A stretch of DNA of 64,000 nucleotides from assembly GCF_000468115.1 (NCBI RefSeq), contig NZ_AVQI01000056.1, positions 1-64,000 of the forward strand, in the 5' to 3' direction. How positions within the stretch are numbered: position 1 is the first letter of the stretch; each line of letters starts with the position of its first letter. This DNA comes from Treponema socranskii subsp. socranskii VPI DR56BR1116 = ATCC 35536. GTDB lineage: Bacteria; Spirochaetota; Spirochaetia; Treponematales; Treponemataceae. A program made the position numbers and the translations under genes. Below the pieces are notes generated by a model that saw nothing but the letters and a program-made list of their open reading frames with translations, was not told the origin of the DNA and did not search any database. Positions 17,817 through 26,432 of this stretch are shown one piece after another.

Positions 17817-18704
17817 ATGGAAGAACAGGCAGAAGGTTTGCGTGAATTGATGAAAGAAGGCGTTCAGGAAAAAAAGAGGGCGTCTTCGGCAAAAGATGCG
17901 CACAAAACGCGCATTCTCGCGATCACGAGCGGCAAAGGCGGCGTCGGTAAATCGAATATAGCCGTAAACATGGCGATAGCTTATGCGCAGGCCGGCAAGC
18001 GTGTCATTTTGATCGACGGCGATCTCGGCATGGCGAATATCAACGTACTGCTCAATCAAGTGCCGCCGTACAATCTCATGCACGTCATCGACAAAAAAAA
18101 GACGATGAAGGAGATTATCCTCGATACCGAATTCAATATCAAATTCATCGCAGGTGCAAACGGGCTTTCAAAAATCGCAAACCTCTCCGTCAAAGAGCTT
18201 GAAGATTTTGCAAAACAATTCGCGTCTCTCGGTTCCGCCGATATCATCATCATCGATACGGGAGCGGGCATCACGAACAATGTTTTGCAGTTCGTCGCCG
18301 CCGCCGATGAAGTGTACGTCGTTACGACGCCCGAACCGACGGCGATCACCGACGCATACGGCATTATTAAAATCATCACGACGGAAATCGTCGAGCATCC
18401 GGTCAACTTAAAGCTGCTCGTAAACCGAGCGCATTCTGCGGACGAAGGCAAGCGCATCTCCGAACGCATCATCACGATCGTGAGCCAGTTTTTGAATTAT
18501 AAGGTCGATTACATCGGCTTTGTGTACGACGATCCGGTCGTGCAGGCTTCCGTTATCCGGCAAAAACCCTTTATCGTCATCAATCCGACGTCGAAGCCCG
18601 CGATGTGTATCAAGCACATTGTCGGCCGCATCGAAAAAACGGAACCGATGGAAAGCGAAGGCGTATCGAATTTTTTGAAAAAGTTTTTGCGCAGAAAAAA
18701 ATAA
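17817..18704 (+). CDS. flhG: Flagellar number regulator FlhG (MinD/ParA family)
   Basis: FlhG is a MinD-type ATPase that limits flagellar number and stimulates FlhF GTPase activity. It has the deviant Walker A motif SGKGGVGKSN (about residues 40-49) and Walker A' VILIDGDLGMANINVLL. An N-terminal segment before the ATPase (EEQAEGLRELMKEGVQEKKR) resembles the FlhF-activating helix. The C-terminal end (NFLKKFLRRKK) is a basic amphipathic tail suited to membrane binding. Length is 295 residues. Confidence 0.95.
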   Translation: MEEQAEGLRELMKEGVQEKKRASSAKDAHKTRILAITSGKGGVGKSNIAVNMAIAYAQAGKRVILIDGDLGMANINVLLNQVPPYNLMHVIDKKKTMKEIILDTEFNIKFIAGANGLSKIANLSVKELEDFAKQFASLGSADIIIIDTGAGITNNVLQFVAAADEVYVVTTPEPTAITDAYGIIKIITTEIVEHPVNLKLLVNRAHSADEGKRISERIITIVSQFLNYKVDYIGFVYDDPVVQASVIRQKPFIVINPTSKPAMCIKHIVGRIEKTEPMESEGVSNFLKKFLRRKK

Positions 18705-19027
18705 CCGTATGCCGCAAGCGGGGAAAGCCGGGGTTTTAATACGTTTTGCACTATGCCGGCTTATTAAAAAATCGGCGGCGCCTCTGAAAATTCGATCGTG
18801 TTTTTAGAGATGCCCTTGTATGGGTTTGCAGTGCGTCTTCGAAGATTGAAGTTTTTAGAGGTTCACTTTTGTTGCTGTATGATATATAATAAAGGCGGTA
18901 TGTGCACCGGCCGAGCGGATCGATTATTATTAATAAGGATCTGCGTCCTTTGAGTTTGCGGCGGCGCGCACGGCTAAAAACTTTTTTGAAAGTCGTAACT
19001 TTCTGCAAAAGTTTTTAGGGAGGTGTA
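18705..19027 (+). promoter_or_regulatory. Intergenic region with promoter and structured leader for the 19028 gene
   Basis: No gene is seen in these 323 bases. A promoter candidate has TTCACT (18862-18867), a 17-base spacer and a consensus TATAAT (18885-18890). The predicted leader of about 130 bases contains a small hairpin (AAGGA/TCCTT near 18936-18955) and then the conserved CTTTCTGCAAAAGTTTTT hairpin at 18974-19018. It may separate fliA and the downstream genes from the motility operon. Confidence 0.5.
18974..19018 (+). repeat. Conserved leader hairpin, copy 1 (before the 19028 gene)
   Basis: Perfect 12-base outer arms CTAAAAACTTTT (18974-18985) and AAAAGTTTTTAG (19007-19018) enclose an inner GAAAG/CTTTC stem. 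The 18-base word CTTTCTGCAAAAGTTTTT (18999-19016) is identical in the copies at 33341 and 53660. The ribosome binding site GGGAGG overlaps or abuts the 3' arm. Confidence 0.8.
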
Positions 19028-19753
19028 GTGAGGCAGGTTCGATTCATCGCAGGTTTTGCTCTCGGCGGTTTCCTCATCTCTTTTTTCTTCGGCTTTTTTT
19101 CTCACGGCGGTATAGGGCGTATGCTGCTTTTCGCTTTTATTTTTGCCGCAGTGTTTGCCGTTGTGGGATTTGCCGTGCAGTTTATCGGTACGACGTTTTT
19201 GAATATCGACGGCGGGACGGATGGCGCTGACGTGCACGGAACGACGGGAAACAATGTCGATATCGTCGTGCAGGACGAAGAGCTTCCGACCGAAGACGGT
19301 TCTCCTGAGTTTTATGTCGGTGGAAATCACCAGATGCTGAACAAAGAAGATTACAGCGGGGAAAAAGGGGGACGTTTCGCAGGTGCTTCGGACGGAAGCG
19401 AAGGTATCGATACGATTCACGCGGCAAACGGAGCGGCTTTGGCCGATGCGCAAACCGGGCAATCGGATGACGGTTTTGTTCCCGTAGGGCTGCATGAGAG
19501 CGCACGGACGATTTCGGGAAAAGAGACGGGAGTCAATTCGGACGACGGTTTTTCGCTCAAAGACGATACGCTCGACGACTTGCCCGATCTCGAAGATTTG
19601 GCTCCGTCCGGAGAGATTATCGAAGATACCGCTTTTTCCGCAGCTTCGGATACAACGAAAAAATCCGATAAGGCGAGTAAATACAGTGAAAAGGATACGA
19701 CGCTTATGGCGAAAGCGATAAGCACTGCACTTGCAAAGGATAAAGAAACTTAA
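19028..19753 (+). CDS. Conserved treponemal membrane protein upstream of fliA
   Basis: The 241-residue protein has two membrane helices (about residues 6-25 and 31-55; GFALGGFLISFFFGFF and LFAFIFAAVFAVVGFAVQF). A long acidic, Ser/Thr/Asp-rich hydrophilic tail (about 60-241) has no domain I recognise. A GTG start with GGGAGG eight bases upstream is used. It sits between flhG and fliA, where treponemes commonly have a hypothetical protein, so a motility-related role is possible but unproven. Confidence 0.75.
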   Translation: MRQVRFIAGFALGGFLISFFFGFFSHGGIGRMLLFAFIFAAVFAVVGFAVQFIGTTFLNIDGGTDGADVHGTTGNNVDIVVQDEELPTEDGSPEFYVGGNHQMLNKEDYSGEKGGRFAGASDGSEGIDTIHAANGAALADAQTGQSDDGFVPVGLHESARTISGKETGVNSDDGFSLKDDTLDDLPDLEDLAPSGEIIEDTAFSAASDTTKKSDKASKYSEKDTTLMAKAISTALAKDKET

Positions 19754-19813
19754 AATCAAGGGGAGTGCTAAAAGCCGAAGTTTTTGGCGCTTCCCTTAAT
19801 AAAGGTGCATACT

Positions 19814-20602
19814 ATGGCAGACTCGGTAAACGACGAAAAAGAAGAAGACAGACTCTGGGAAGAATACCGAAAGACGAAATCGCAGGCGTTGCGTGACGCG
19901 TTTATACGGCAGTATATGCCGCTTGTTAAATACGTCGCGGGAAAAGTGTCCGTCGGTATGCCCGGCAGCGTCGAATTCGACGACCTCGTCGGCTTCGGTC
20001 AATTCGGTCTGCTCGATGCGATCGAAAAATACGATCCGTCGAAAAACGTCAAATTCAAAACCTACGCCGTTACCCGAATCCGCGGAGCGATCTTCGACGA
20101 GCTCAGGCAAATCGATTGGGTGCCGCGTTCCGTCCGTCAAAAATCGAGGGAGATAGAGGACGCCATCAATACGCTTGAATCGCGGCTCGGACGGACGGCG
20201 AGCGATGCGGAAATCGCAGAATCGCTCGGCGTGAGCGAAGACGACTATCACCGCATCATCATGAAAGTGTCGGGCACGAGCGTGCTTTCTCTCAACGACG
20301 TGTGGCATAACGGGGACGATGCGGCGAACACGTCGATCGGCGACAGTATCGAATCTCCATCGAGCATGAATCCCGATGCGATCGTCGAACGCGAAGAGAT
20401 TAAAAAAGTGATCGTGCAGGCGATCAACGAATTGCCCGAAAAAGAAAAGATGGTTATCGTTTTGTACTATCATGAAGATTTGACGTTTAAAGAAATCGGG
20501 CAAGTTCTCAACGTAAGCGAGTCGCGTATTTCCCAATTGCACACAAAAGCGAATCTCAGAATGCGTGCAAAATTGACGAATCTCAGGAAAGGAATCATGT
20601 GA
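19814..20602 (+). CDS. fliA: Flagellar sigma factor FliA (sigma-28, WhiG type)
   Basis: The 262-residue sigma factor should direct late flagellar and chemotaxis transcription. Region 2 reads EFDDLVGFGQFGLLDAIEKYDP and KFKTYAVTRIRGAIFDELRQIDWVPRSVR, the hallmark of FliA/WhiG proteins. Region 3 (about 110-150) and a region 4 helix-turn-helix (LTFKEIGQVLNVSESRISQLHTKA) are complete. ATG 19814 is preceded by AAAGGTG. The stop overlaps the next start (TGATG). I see no anti-sigma FlgM gene nearby. Confidence 0.96.
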   Translation: MADSVNDEKEEDRLWEEYRKTKSQALRDAFIRQYMPLVKYVAGKVSVGMPGSVEFDDLVGFGQFGLLDAIEKYDPSKNVKFKTYAVTRIRGAIFDELRQIDWVPRSVRQKSREIEDAINTLESRLGRTASDAEIAESLGVSEDDYHRIIMKVSGTSVLSLNDVWHNGDDAANTSIGDSIESPSSMNPDAIVEREEIKKVIVQAINELPEKEKMVIVLYYHEDLTFKEIGQVLNVSESRISQLHTKANLRMRAKLTNLRKGIM

Positions 20603-22566
20603 TGGTATCGCTCGAGAAAATACGTGCGGATATGCAGCGCCTCTTGGAACGTGACAAGATGCTGCACAACGTCGACGTAAATGCGGAAAGTATCGACGAA
20701 GCGCTGGCCGATGCTGCAGTCCAGCTCGACACGAAAGCCGCCGATCTCGAATACGAAGTCGTCGAAAAAGGAAGCAACGGTTTTCTCGGTTTCGGAAAAA
20801 AGCCGTGGCGTCTGCGTATTTATCAAAATCCCAATACGCTCTATGCGAAAAACAAATCGGCAAAAGACGATCTCTTCGGTGAAGACGCAGGGGGAGTAGA
20901 AGCGAAAATCGTCGACAGAGACGGTGCGTATTATATCCGCCATTTCGGTGACAGAATTATGCTCAAAGTACGGCTTCCTTCAGGGAAAGGACATGCCGTT
21001 GACGGCAAAGACGTCATGCAGGCGCTCGTGCGGCCGGATACGATTTCCGTAGAAGACGATCTCGTAAAAAAATACGTCAAACAGGGGACGTCCGGCCGCT
21101 ATGAAGAAGTCGGCTCGTATAAACACATAGCTGCAGGCGATGCGAGCGTTTCGGTGAACATTTCAAGCGACGAAATGAAAGCGGACATCGTCGCATCCGC
21201 ACCTTCGATGAGCGGCGCCGACGTTTCCTATTCGATGATCGAGCGGGCTCTCCGCGCGCAAGGCGTCGTCACGGGATTTGACGAAGATAAAATCGAAGCT
21301 TTTGTCGACGATCCCGTCTACGAAACTCCGTACGAAGTTGCATCGGGAACTCCCGCTCAGGACGGGAGGGATGCATACATCGCTTATGATTTTGAAACGG
21401 ATCCGAAAAAACTTCGCGCGACGGAGTCTGCAACGGGGCAAGTCGATTTTAAAGAGTTGAACCTCATACAAAACGTCATCAAAGGCGGACGCCTTGCACA
21501 AAAAATTCCCGCGGAAAAGGGAAAGCCCGGCAAAACGCTTTTGGGGCGCTATACTGAAGCGAAAAACGGAAAAGATATTCCGATTCCGCTCGGACAAAAC
21601 GTTTCGCTTGCGCCGGACGGCATGACGGTGATCGCCGATACCGACGGTCAGGTTATGCTCTTTGCCGGAAAGATTACCGTTGAGCCCGTACTCCAGCTCA
21701 TGAGCGTCAACATCAAAACGGGAAACATCAAATTCCTCGGCTCCGTCATCATCCGCGGGAGCGTTGAAGACGGCTTTAATGTGGACGCTTCGGGCAATAT
21801 CGAAGTCGGCGGGACCGTCGGCAACTGCAAAATCAACGCCGGCGGAAACATCATCGTGCAACAGGGCATATTCGGTAAAAACGGCGGCACACTGACGAGT
21901 AAAAAATCGCTGTGGGCGAAATTCATACAGGCGTCGAAAGTCGAAGTCGATGAATCGGTCATCGTTACCGACAGCATTATGAATTCCGAAGTGATGGCGA
22001 TGAAGAGCATCGTTTTGAGCGGAAAAAAAGCGCAGATTATGGGCGGACACTTGTTTGCGACGGAAGAGATTTCCGCAAAGAGCATCGGCTCTCCGGGAGG
22101 GGGCGCGGAAACGATACTCGAAGTCGGCTTCGATCCGCGTGCAAAACAGCGGCTCGACAGCCTGCAGGAAAAGCAGGGCGCGCTTGTCAAAGAGCTTGAA
22201 AATCTCGAACTCGATATTTCGACGCTCGAAAATCAAAAGAAAATACGCCGTTCGCTTCCGAAAGAAAAAGAAGACAATCTTACAAAACTCAAAGAGCGCA
22301 AAGTGCAGATCGATTCCGAATCGGCGGAGATGACCGAAGAGATTCAAACGCTGCAGGAGCACTTGCGCGAATTGAAAGCGGTCGGAAAAGTAAAAGCATC
22401 GGGAACGGTGTACGCGGGAGTGAAGATCTACGTGCGCGACGTGCTCGACGAAGTGCATAACGAAGTGTCGGGCGTAACATTTTATTTTGAAAACAATTTC
22501 GTCAAGCGCGGCAAATACGAAGCCGCTTCGAAAATAAAGGGACCCGATGGCTATACAACCGATTGA
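20602..22566 (+). CDS. FapA (DUF342) polymer-like protein with N-terminal Jag_N-like domain
   Basis: The 654-residue protein starts with a Jag_N-like domain (about 25-75, YEVVEKGSNGFLGFGKKPWRLRIY). A FapA/DUF342 beta-helix region follows (about 270-510, with TLLGRYTEAKNGKDIPIPLG and GNIEVGGTVGNCKINAGGNI). A coiled coil lies at about 510-600 and a short beta end closes the protein. FapA proteins are implicated in polar or surface-associated functions in Vibrio; the role in spirochaetes is not established. Coupling with fliA and position in the motility region suggest a flagellum- or pole-linked job. Confidence 0.85.
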   Translation: MVSLEKIRADMQRLLERDKMLHNVDVNAESIDEALADAAVQLDTKAADLEYEVVEKGSNGFLGFGKKPWRLRIYQNPNTLYAKNKSAKDDLFGEDAGGVEAKIVDRDGAYYIRHFGDRIMLKVRLPSGKGHAVDGKDVMQALVRPDTISVEDDLVKKYVKQGTSGRYEEVGSYKHIAAGDASVSVNISSDEMKADIVASAPSMSGADVSYSMIERALRAQGVVTGFDEDKIEAFVDDPVYETPYEVASGTPAQDGRDAYIAYDFETDPKKLRATESATGQVDFKELNLIQNVIKGGRLAQKIPAEKGKPGKTLLGRYTEAKNGKDIPIPLGQNVSLAPDGMTVIADTDGQVMLFAGKITVEPVLQLMSVNIKTGNIKFLGSVIIRGSVEDGFNVDASGNIEVGGTVGNCKINAGGNIIVQQGIFGKNGGTLTSKKSLWAKFIQASKVEVDESVIVTDSIMNSEVMAMKSIVLSGKKAQIMGGHLFATEEISAKSIGSPGGGAETILEVGFDPRAKQRLDSLQEKQGALVKELENLELDISTLENQKKIRRSLPKEKEDNLTKLKERKVQIDSESAEMTEEIQTLQEHLRELKAVGKVKASGTVYAGVKIYVRDVLDEVHNEVSGVTFYFENNFVKRGKYEAASKIKGPDGYTTD

Positions 22567-22879
22567 TTTGCAGACGATGTATTCTCAAATGGCAAATATC
22601 GCGCAAAATGCCGCGCAAGCCCAAGACGGCGGCAGATTCGCCGAAGCGATGCAGCAGCAAAACATCGTGCGGCAAAATTTGGAAGAAGCCGAGCGCGTCT
22701 CCCGTCCTGCATCCGATGAATCGGAAGCCCAATCGCGCGCCGTAAAAAACGACGCTTCTTCTTCTCACGGGGAGAAGGAAGAGAAGGGCAAAGACGGAGG
22801 GCGCGAAAAAAAAGACGAAAGGCGCGAAAAAGCCGTACAAGAATCCTATATCGGGCAGCACATAGATATTACGAGGTAG
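22547..22879 (+). CDS. Small conserved treponemal protein, charged C-terminus
   Basis: A 110-residue protein with no membrane segment. The N-terminal half (IQPIDLQTMYSQMANIAQNAA) is helical and Gln/Ala rich; the C-terminal half is a Lys/Glu/Asp-rich low-complexity stretch ending in IGQHIDITR. It overlaps the preceding FapA-like gene by 20 bases. No known domain is recognised. The placement suggests it is cotranscribed with fliA. Confidence 0.75.
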   Translation: MAIQPIDLQTMYSQMANIAQNAAQAQDGGRFAEAMQQQNIVRQNLEEAERVSRPASDESEAQSRAVKNDASSSHGEKEEKGKDGGREKKDERREKAVQESYIGQHIDITR

Positions 22880-22881
22880 GC

Positions 22882-23556
22882 GTGCCGGGAGTTTTATTTG
22901 CGATTGTCGCGATTAATATCGTTTTATGGGGCGTTTTTATCGTCCGCTTTAAGCGCCTTTTTTCGGCCGACGACGTCATCGAAAAGACGAGAGCCGAAAT
23001 GGACAATATGATCCGCGATATCAACAACAATACCGTTCGCGCGATCGATATCATCGACGACAGAACAAAGCAGCTGAAGCGCCTTATCGAAGAAGCGGAC
23101 AGACGCATAGCGCTTGCACGGAGCGAAGAAGCGAAAAAGCTTACGGCATCCGCTCTCCGCGATACGCTTGAAAAAAAATCGGTTTCCGAAGTCTCCCGCC
23201 GCGCTGCGAATACTTACAAAAAAAACGTTCCGCGTTCCAGGCCTTCCCCCGATGCATCCTATGCTGTAACCGGAGAAGCGGAAGCGCTTGCGGAAATGCA
23301 GCATTCTCTCTTTGACGATACTCGTACTTCGGTGCGCACAAAGGCTGAAATGAACGTGACGGATGACGGAGCGTCGTATGCGAAAGTGCCGGTTATAAAA
23401 CCCGATGTGTATTTTTCGGAAACACCGATCGTACCGAAAAAGAATTTTACGAAGCAAGTGCTCGAGATGGCGGAGATGGGGCTGACGATCGAACAGATTG
23501 CAAAGCAGCTTTCGTGTTCGAAAACCGAAGTGCAGATGATACTTGATATGCAATAG
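22882..23556 (+). CDS. Membrane-anchored coiled-coil protein with C-terminal HTH-like segment
   Basis: The 224-residue protein has a single N-terminal membrane helix (about 3-22, VLFAIVAINIVLWGVFIV) and a coiled coil (about 35-100). After a disordered middle, it ends with a short helix-turn-helix-like segment, LEMAEMGLTIEQIAKQLSCSKTEVQMIL. Such C-terminal HTH tails occur in DUF6115-type proteins near motility genes of other bacteria. A GTG start two bases after the preceding stop is used. The function is unknown. Confidence 0.75.
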   Translation: MPGVLFAIVAINIVLWGVFIVRFKRLFSADDVIEKTRAEMDNMIRDINNNTVRAIDIIDDRTKQLKRLIEEADRRIALARSEEAKKLTASALRDTLEKKSVSEVSRRAANTYKKNVPRSRPSPDASYAVTGEAEALAEMQHSLFDDTRTSVRTKAEMNVTDDGASYAKVPVIKPDVYFSETPIVPKKNFTKQVLEMAEMGLTIEQIAKQLSCSKTEVQMILDMQ

Positions 23557-23564
23557 GAGAAGAT

Positions 23565-24626
23565 ATGAAAACAATGGTGCAAAATTTCGGCGTGCTTTCC
23601 GACGGAACGAAGGTTTCTCTTTTTACCGTCAAAAACAAGCGCATGTCATTTTCCGTTACGGATTACGGCTGCAGGATTACGAGTATCGTGCTGCGCGATT
23701 CTGACGGAAGAGAAACGGACGTCGCTCTCGGTTATTCGACGCTCGAAGGTTATATTTGCGATGAGAGCTATTTCGGCGCCTTTGTCGGGCGCTTTGCAAA
23801 CAGAATTAAAGGCGCCGCCTTTACGCTTGACGGCAAGCGCTATACGCTCGATAAAAACGACGGACGCAATATGCTGCACGGAGGTTTTGACGGCTGGGAC
23901 AAAAAAGTGTGGAAAGCGAAAACTATTTCGACCGAAAAATGCGCAGGAGTCGAGTTTACGCGCGTTTCAAAAGACGGCGAGCAGGGGTTTCCCGGAAATA
24001 TGAGTGTAAAAGTGCGCTACATCCTCGACGAAAAAAATAACCTCACGTGCCGCTATACGGCATCGACCGATAAAGCCTGTCCCGTAAACCTTACCAATCA
24101 TTCGTATTTTAATCTTGCAGGAAAGGGGACGATCGAAAATCACGTTTTAAAACTCGACTGCCCCTCTTATCTTGAAAGTACGAGCGCTTTGATTCCAACG
24201 GGAAAAATTCTTTCCGTAAAGGATACGCCGTACGATTTTTTAAAAGAAAAACGAATCGGACGCGATATCAAAAAAACGGGGACGGGCTACGACGACTGCT
24301 TTGTCACGCGAATCTACGACGAAAAAAACGGAAGGAGCGGAGTTCCCGAATCGGCAAAGAAAATTATCCGCGTTGCGGAATTGCGCGATCCCGAATCGGG
24401 GAGGGCGATGACGGTCGACACAAATGCGGAAGCTATACAGCTCTATACGGGCAATATGCTGAAAGCCGTGCGCGGCAAAAACGGACGCATCTACGGCAAA
24501 CACAGCGCGCTCTGCCTTGAAACCGAATGTTTTCCGGATTCACCGAATATCGCTCAGTTTCCGTCCTGCGTTTTGCTTCCCGGAAAAAAATACGAATCGG
24601 TTACCGTATACGGATTTCACGCGTAG
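23565..24626 (+). CDS. galM: Aldose 1-epimerase
   Basis: GalM interconverts alpha and beta anomers of hexoses, the entry step of galactose use. The 353-residue sequence shows family blocks: YGCRITSIVLRD, ALGYSTLEGY, FGAFVGRFANRIKGA, the catalytic His region CPVNLTNHSYFNLAG, and a C-terminal CLETECFPDSPN with the catalytic Glu. AGGAGA lies seven bases before the ATG. No other Leloir-pathway genes are near, so it may act on host sugars taken up elsewhere. Confidence 0.95.
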   Translation: MKTMVQNFGVLSDGTKVSLFTVKNKRMSFSVTDYGCRITSIVLRDSDGRETDVALGYSTLEGYICDESYFGAFVGRFANRIKGAAFTLDGKRYTLDKNDGRNMLHGGFDGWDKKVWKAKTISTEKCAGVEFTRVSKDGEQGFPGNMSVKVRYILDEKNNLTCRYTASTDKACPVNLTNHSYFNLAGKGTIENHVLKLDCPSYLESTSALIPTGKILSVKDTPYDFLKEKRIGRDIKKTGTGYDDCFVTRIYDEKNGRSGVPESAKKIIRVAELRDPESGRAMTVDTNAEAIQLYTGNMLKAVRGKNGRIYGKHSALCLETECFPDSPNIAQFPSCVLLPGKKYESVTVYGFHA

Positions 24627-24628
24627 AA

Positions 24629-24686
24629 AAAGCGAACGATAAAGTAGGGACGGCAGGGGAAAACCGATAGTTTTATTGTTCGCTTT
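24629..24686. terminator. Long inverted repeat between convergent galM and PUR-domain gene
   Basis: Arms AAAGCGAACGATAAAG (24629-24644) and TTTTATTGTTCGCTTT (24671-24686) pair over 16 bases with two G-U or mismatched positions and a 26-base loop. The right arm includes the stop codon of the minus-strand gene. Lack of an external T-run makes simple intrinsic termination uncertain. Confidence 0.35.
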
Positions 24687-25110
24687 CAGCGCCGTTTTGC
24701 AGGGCGGCATCATTTGCTTTATCCGCGCCGCTCCGCTTCGATACGATGTGAACTCTGCCCGTGCGCTTGATGCCGTCGTCGCGCTTCGCTTCTTTTTCGC
24801 CGTCTTTTACGTAATACAGTTTTTTTGCGTACTTCGCTTCTTTTTCGGCTTTTTTTTCGCGGACGGCTTTGACGCGGGCTCTGCGCGCTTTGTCGATAAA
24901 CGAAAGCGATTTATCCATGCCCTGTAAAAACTTCTGCATATCTTCGGCGAAAATCGCAATCTGATGGCGGTCGAAGTCCGCTCCGTCGCGGCTTTTGCTT
25001 TCGACGATTTGAAGAAATATATCGCCGGTTCTGTTTTCTTTGACGTTAAAAAAATACGACCGGTTGTCCAAATATACTTGCGTTGTAAAGAGTTCTCCGC
25101 GTGCGCCCAT
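24673..25110 (-). CDS. PUR-domain nucleic-acid-binding protein (BpuR-like, DUF3276)
   Basis: The 145-residue protein matches the bacterial PUR-alpha-like family: GARGELFTTQVYLDNRSYFFNVKENRTGDIFLQIVES then RDGADFDRHQIAIFAEDMQKFLQGMDKSL (residues about 2-75). The Borrelia homologue BpuR binds DNA and RNA and represses several genes, including its own message. A Lys/Arg-rich tail (about 80-145) is extra and could add nonspecific nucleic-acid binding. A promoter candidate (TTGCCC, 17 bases, TACTGT) lies about 20 bases upstream of the AGAGGACGG-ATG start region. Confidence 0.85.
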   Translation of the reverse strand: MGARGELFTTQVYLDNRSYFFNVKENRTGDIFLQIVESKSRDGADFDRHQIAIFAEDMQKFLQGMDKSLSFIDKARRARVKAVREKKAEKEAKYAKKLYYVKDGEKEAKRDDGIKRTGRVHIVSKRSGADKANDAALQNGAESEQ

Positions 25111-25233
25111 AATCCGTCCTCTGTTCGCTTCACAGTATCATAAAAAGAGCGCTTGGGCAACTGCGCCGGAAACCGTATTCTCTAAAAAATCACGTGTACG
25201 TAAAAAATCGGCTGCACTCCAGGCATCAGTCGA

Positions 25234-26427
25234 TTATGCGAATTTTGCGGCGATTTCGCCCGCCTTTACTGCAAGCGCTTTCATTGCGCTTTCGCTCGTA
25301 CGGGGGCCGAAGCTGAAGCGTACTGCACCTTCGCGGACGGATGCGCTCACGTTCATCGCCTGTAAAACTGCGCTTCCGCCTTTATGCTGCCCCTTGTGCG
25401 AAGAACACGCACTTCCGGTCGAAACGCAAAATCCCTCGGCGTCGAGCGCGCGGAGCATCACTTGTCCCGGAATGTTTTTAAAAGACGCCTGCACAATCCA
25501 CGGAGAATATTCGTCTTCGTGTCGGACGTCGAGCCGCGCTTCGGGGATAATCGTACAGCCTGCAATTTCGGAAAGGTTTCGTATAAAAGATTCTGTTAAT
25601 TTTTTTTGCGTTTCAAAACGCGCGCGTGCTTTTTCGTTTGTATTCGAAATGCAGTAGCGTTCGAGACAGTGCGCAAATGCGAGAGCACCGTATACGTTTT
25701 CCGTTCCGCTTCGTATATTTTTTTCCTGTCCGCCGCCGCGGAAAAAAGATTCGATCGTGTCGGCAAGGTAGAGTATGCCGATTCCCCTGGGTCCGCCGAT
25801 TTTGTGGGCGCTGAAGGCCGCGCTTGCGATGCCTGACTGTGAAAGTTCGAACGGAATTTTTCCCGCCGCCTGAACGCAGTCGACGTGCAGTTTCGCTTTT
25901 CGTTTATTTCCGCTTTCTTTTGCAAGCGCATCCGCTATGTCGTTGATCGGCTGAATCGCGCCCGTTTCGTTGTTGACCGCCATGACGCAGACGAGGGCGG
26001 TATCGTCGGTGAGTTTTGACAGCACCGCTTCTTTCGTTATGATGCCGCCCGTTGTCGCCGGAATGCGGACGACGCGCCATCCGCATTTTGTCAACGATTC
26101 CGCCTGTTCGCGGACTGCCGGATGCTCTACGGAGCTTATGAGTACGGTGCCTTTTTGCGGTCGGTTCAATACGGAAAGGAGGGGAATGCAGTCGCTTTCG
26201 GTTCCGCCCGACGTAAAGTAAAGCGTTTCGGACGGCACGCCTAAAGATGCGGCACATAGTGCACGCGCTTTTTCCAAAAGCCGTTTCGCTTCTTTTCCGA
26301 CGGAATGCATGCTCGAAGGATTTCCCCACGCCGAAAAAGTTTCCGCAAGAGAGGCTTCCAAAATATCTTTATCGGAGGGTGCGGTCGCCGCCCAGTCAAA
26401 ATAATGATCGATATCGTTTCGTTCCAT
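25234..26427 (-). CDS. Cysteine desulfurase (NifS/IscS family)
   Basis: A PLP enzyme that takes sulfur from cysteine for Fe-S clusters and tRNA thiolation; 397 residues. The PLP Lys lies in AAFSAHKIGGPRGIGILY (near residue 203). The active-site Cys lies in VSTGSACSSHKGQHK (about 335). The N-terminus YFDWAATAPSDKDILEA is typical. ATG 26427 begins just after the aroB stop at 26433-26435. No iscU or sufC homologue is adjacent, so it could serve tRNA modification; I cannot tell the subtype. Confidence 0.93.
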   Translation of the reverse strand: MERNDIDHYFDWAATAPSDKDILEASLAETFSAWGNPSSMHSVGKEAKRLLEKARALCAASLGVPSETLYFTSGGTESDCIPLLSVLNRPQKGTVLISSVEHPAVREQAESLTKCGWRVVRIPATTGGIITKEAVLSKLTDDTALVCVMAVNNETGAIQPINDIADALAKESGNKRKAKLHVDCVQAAGKIPFELSQSGIASAAFSAHKIGGPRGIGILYLADTIESFFRGGGQEKNIRSGTENVYGALAFAHCLERYCISNTNEKARARFETQKKLTESFIRNLSEIAGCTIIPEARLDVRHEDEYSPWIVQASFKNIPGQVMLRALDAEGFCVSTGSACSSHKGQHKGGSAVLQAMNVSASVREGAVRFSFGPRTSESAMKALAVKAGEIAAKFA

Positions 26428-26432
26428 ACGCA

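Noticed and set aside
18680-18745. Terminator after flhG
   Set aside because: Only a four-base CCGC/GCGG stem and a short T-run are seen, too weak to call.
21163-22458. Long open frame antisense to the FapA-like gene
   Set aside because: Phe/Arg/His-rich shadow sequence without domains, no ribosome site, fully covered by a well-supported gene.
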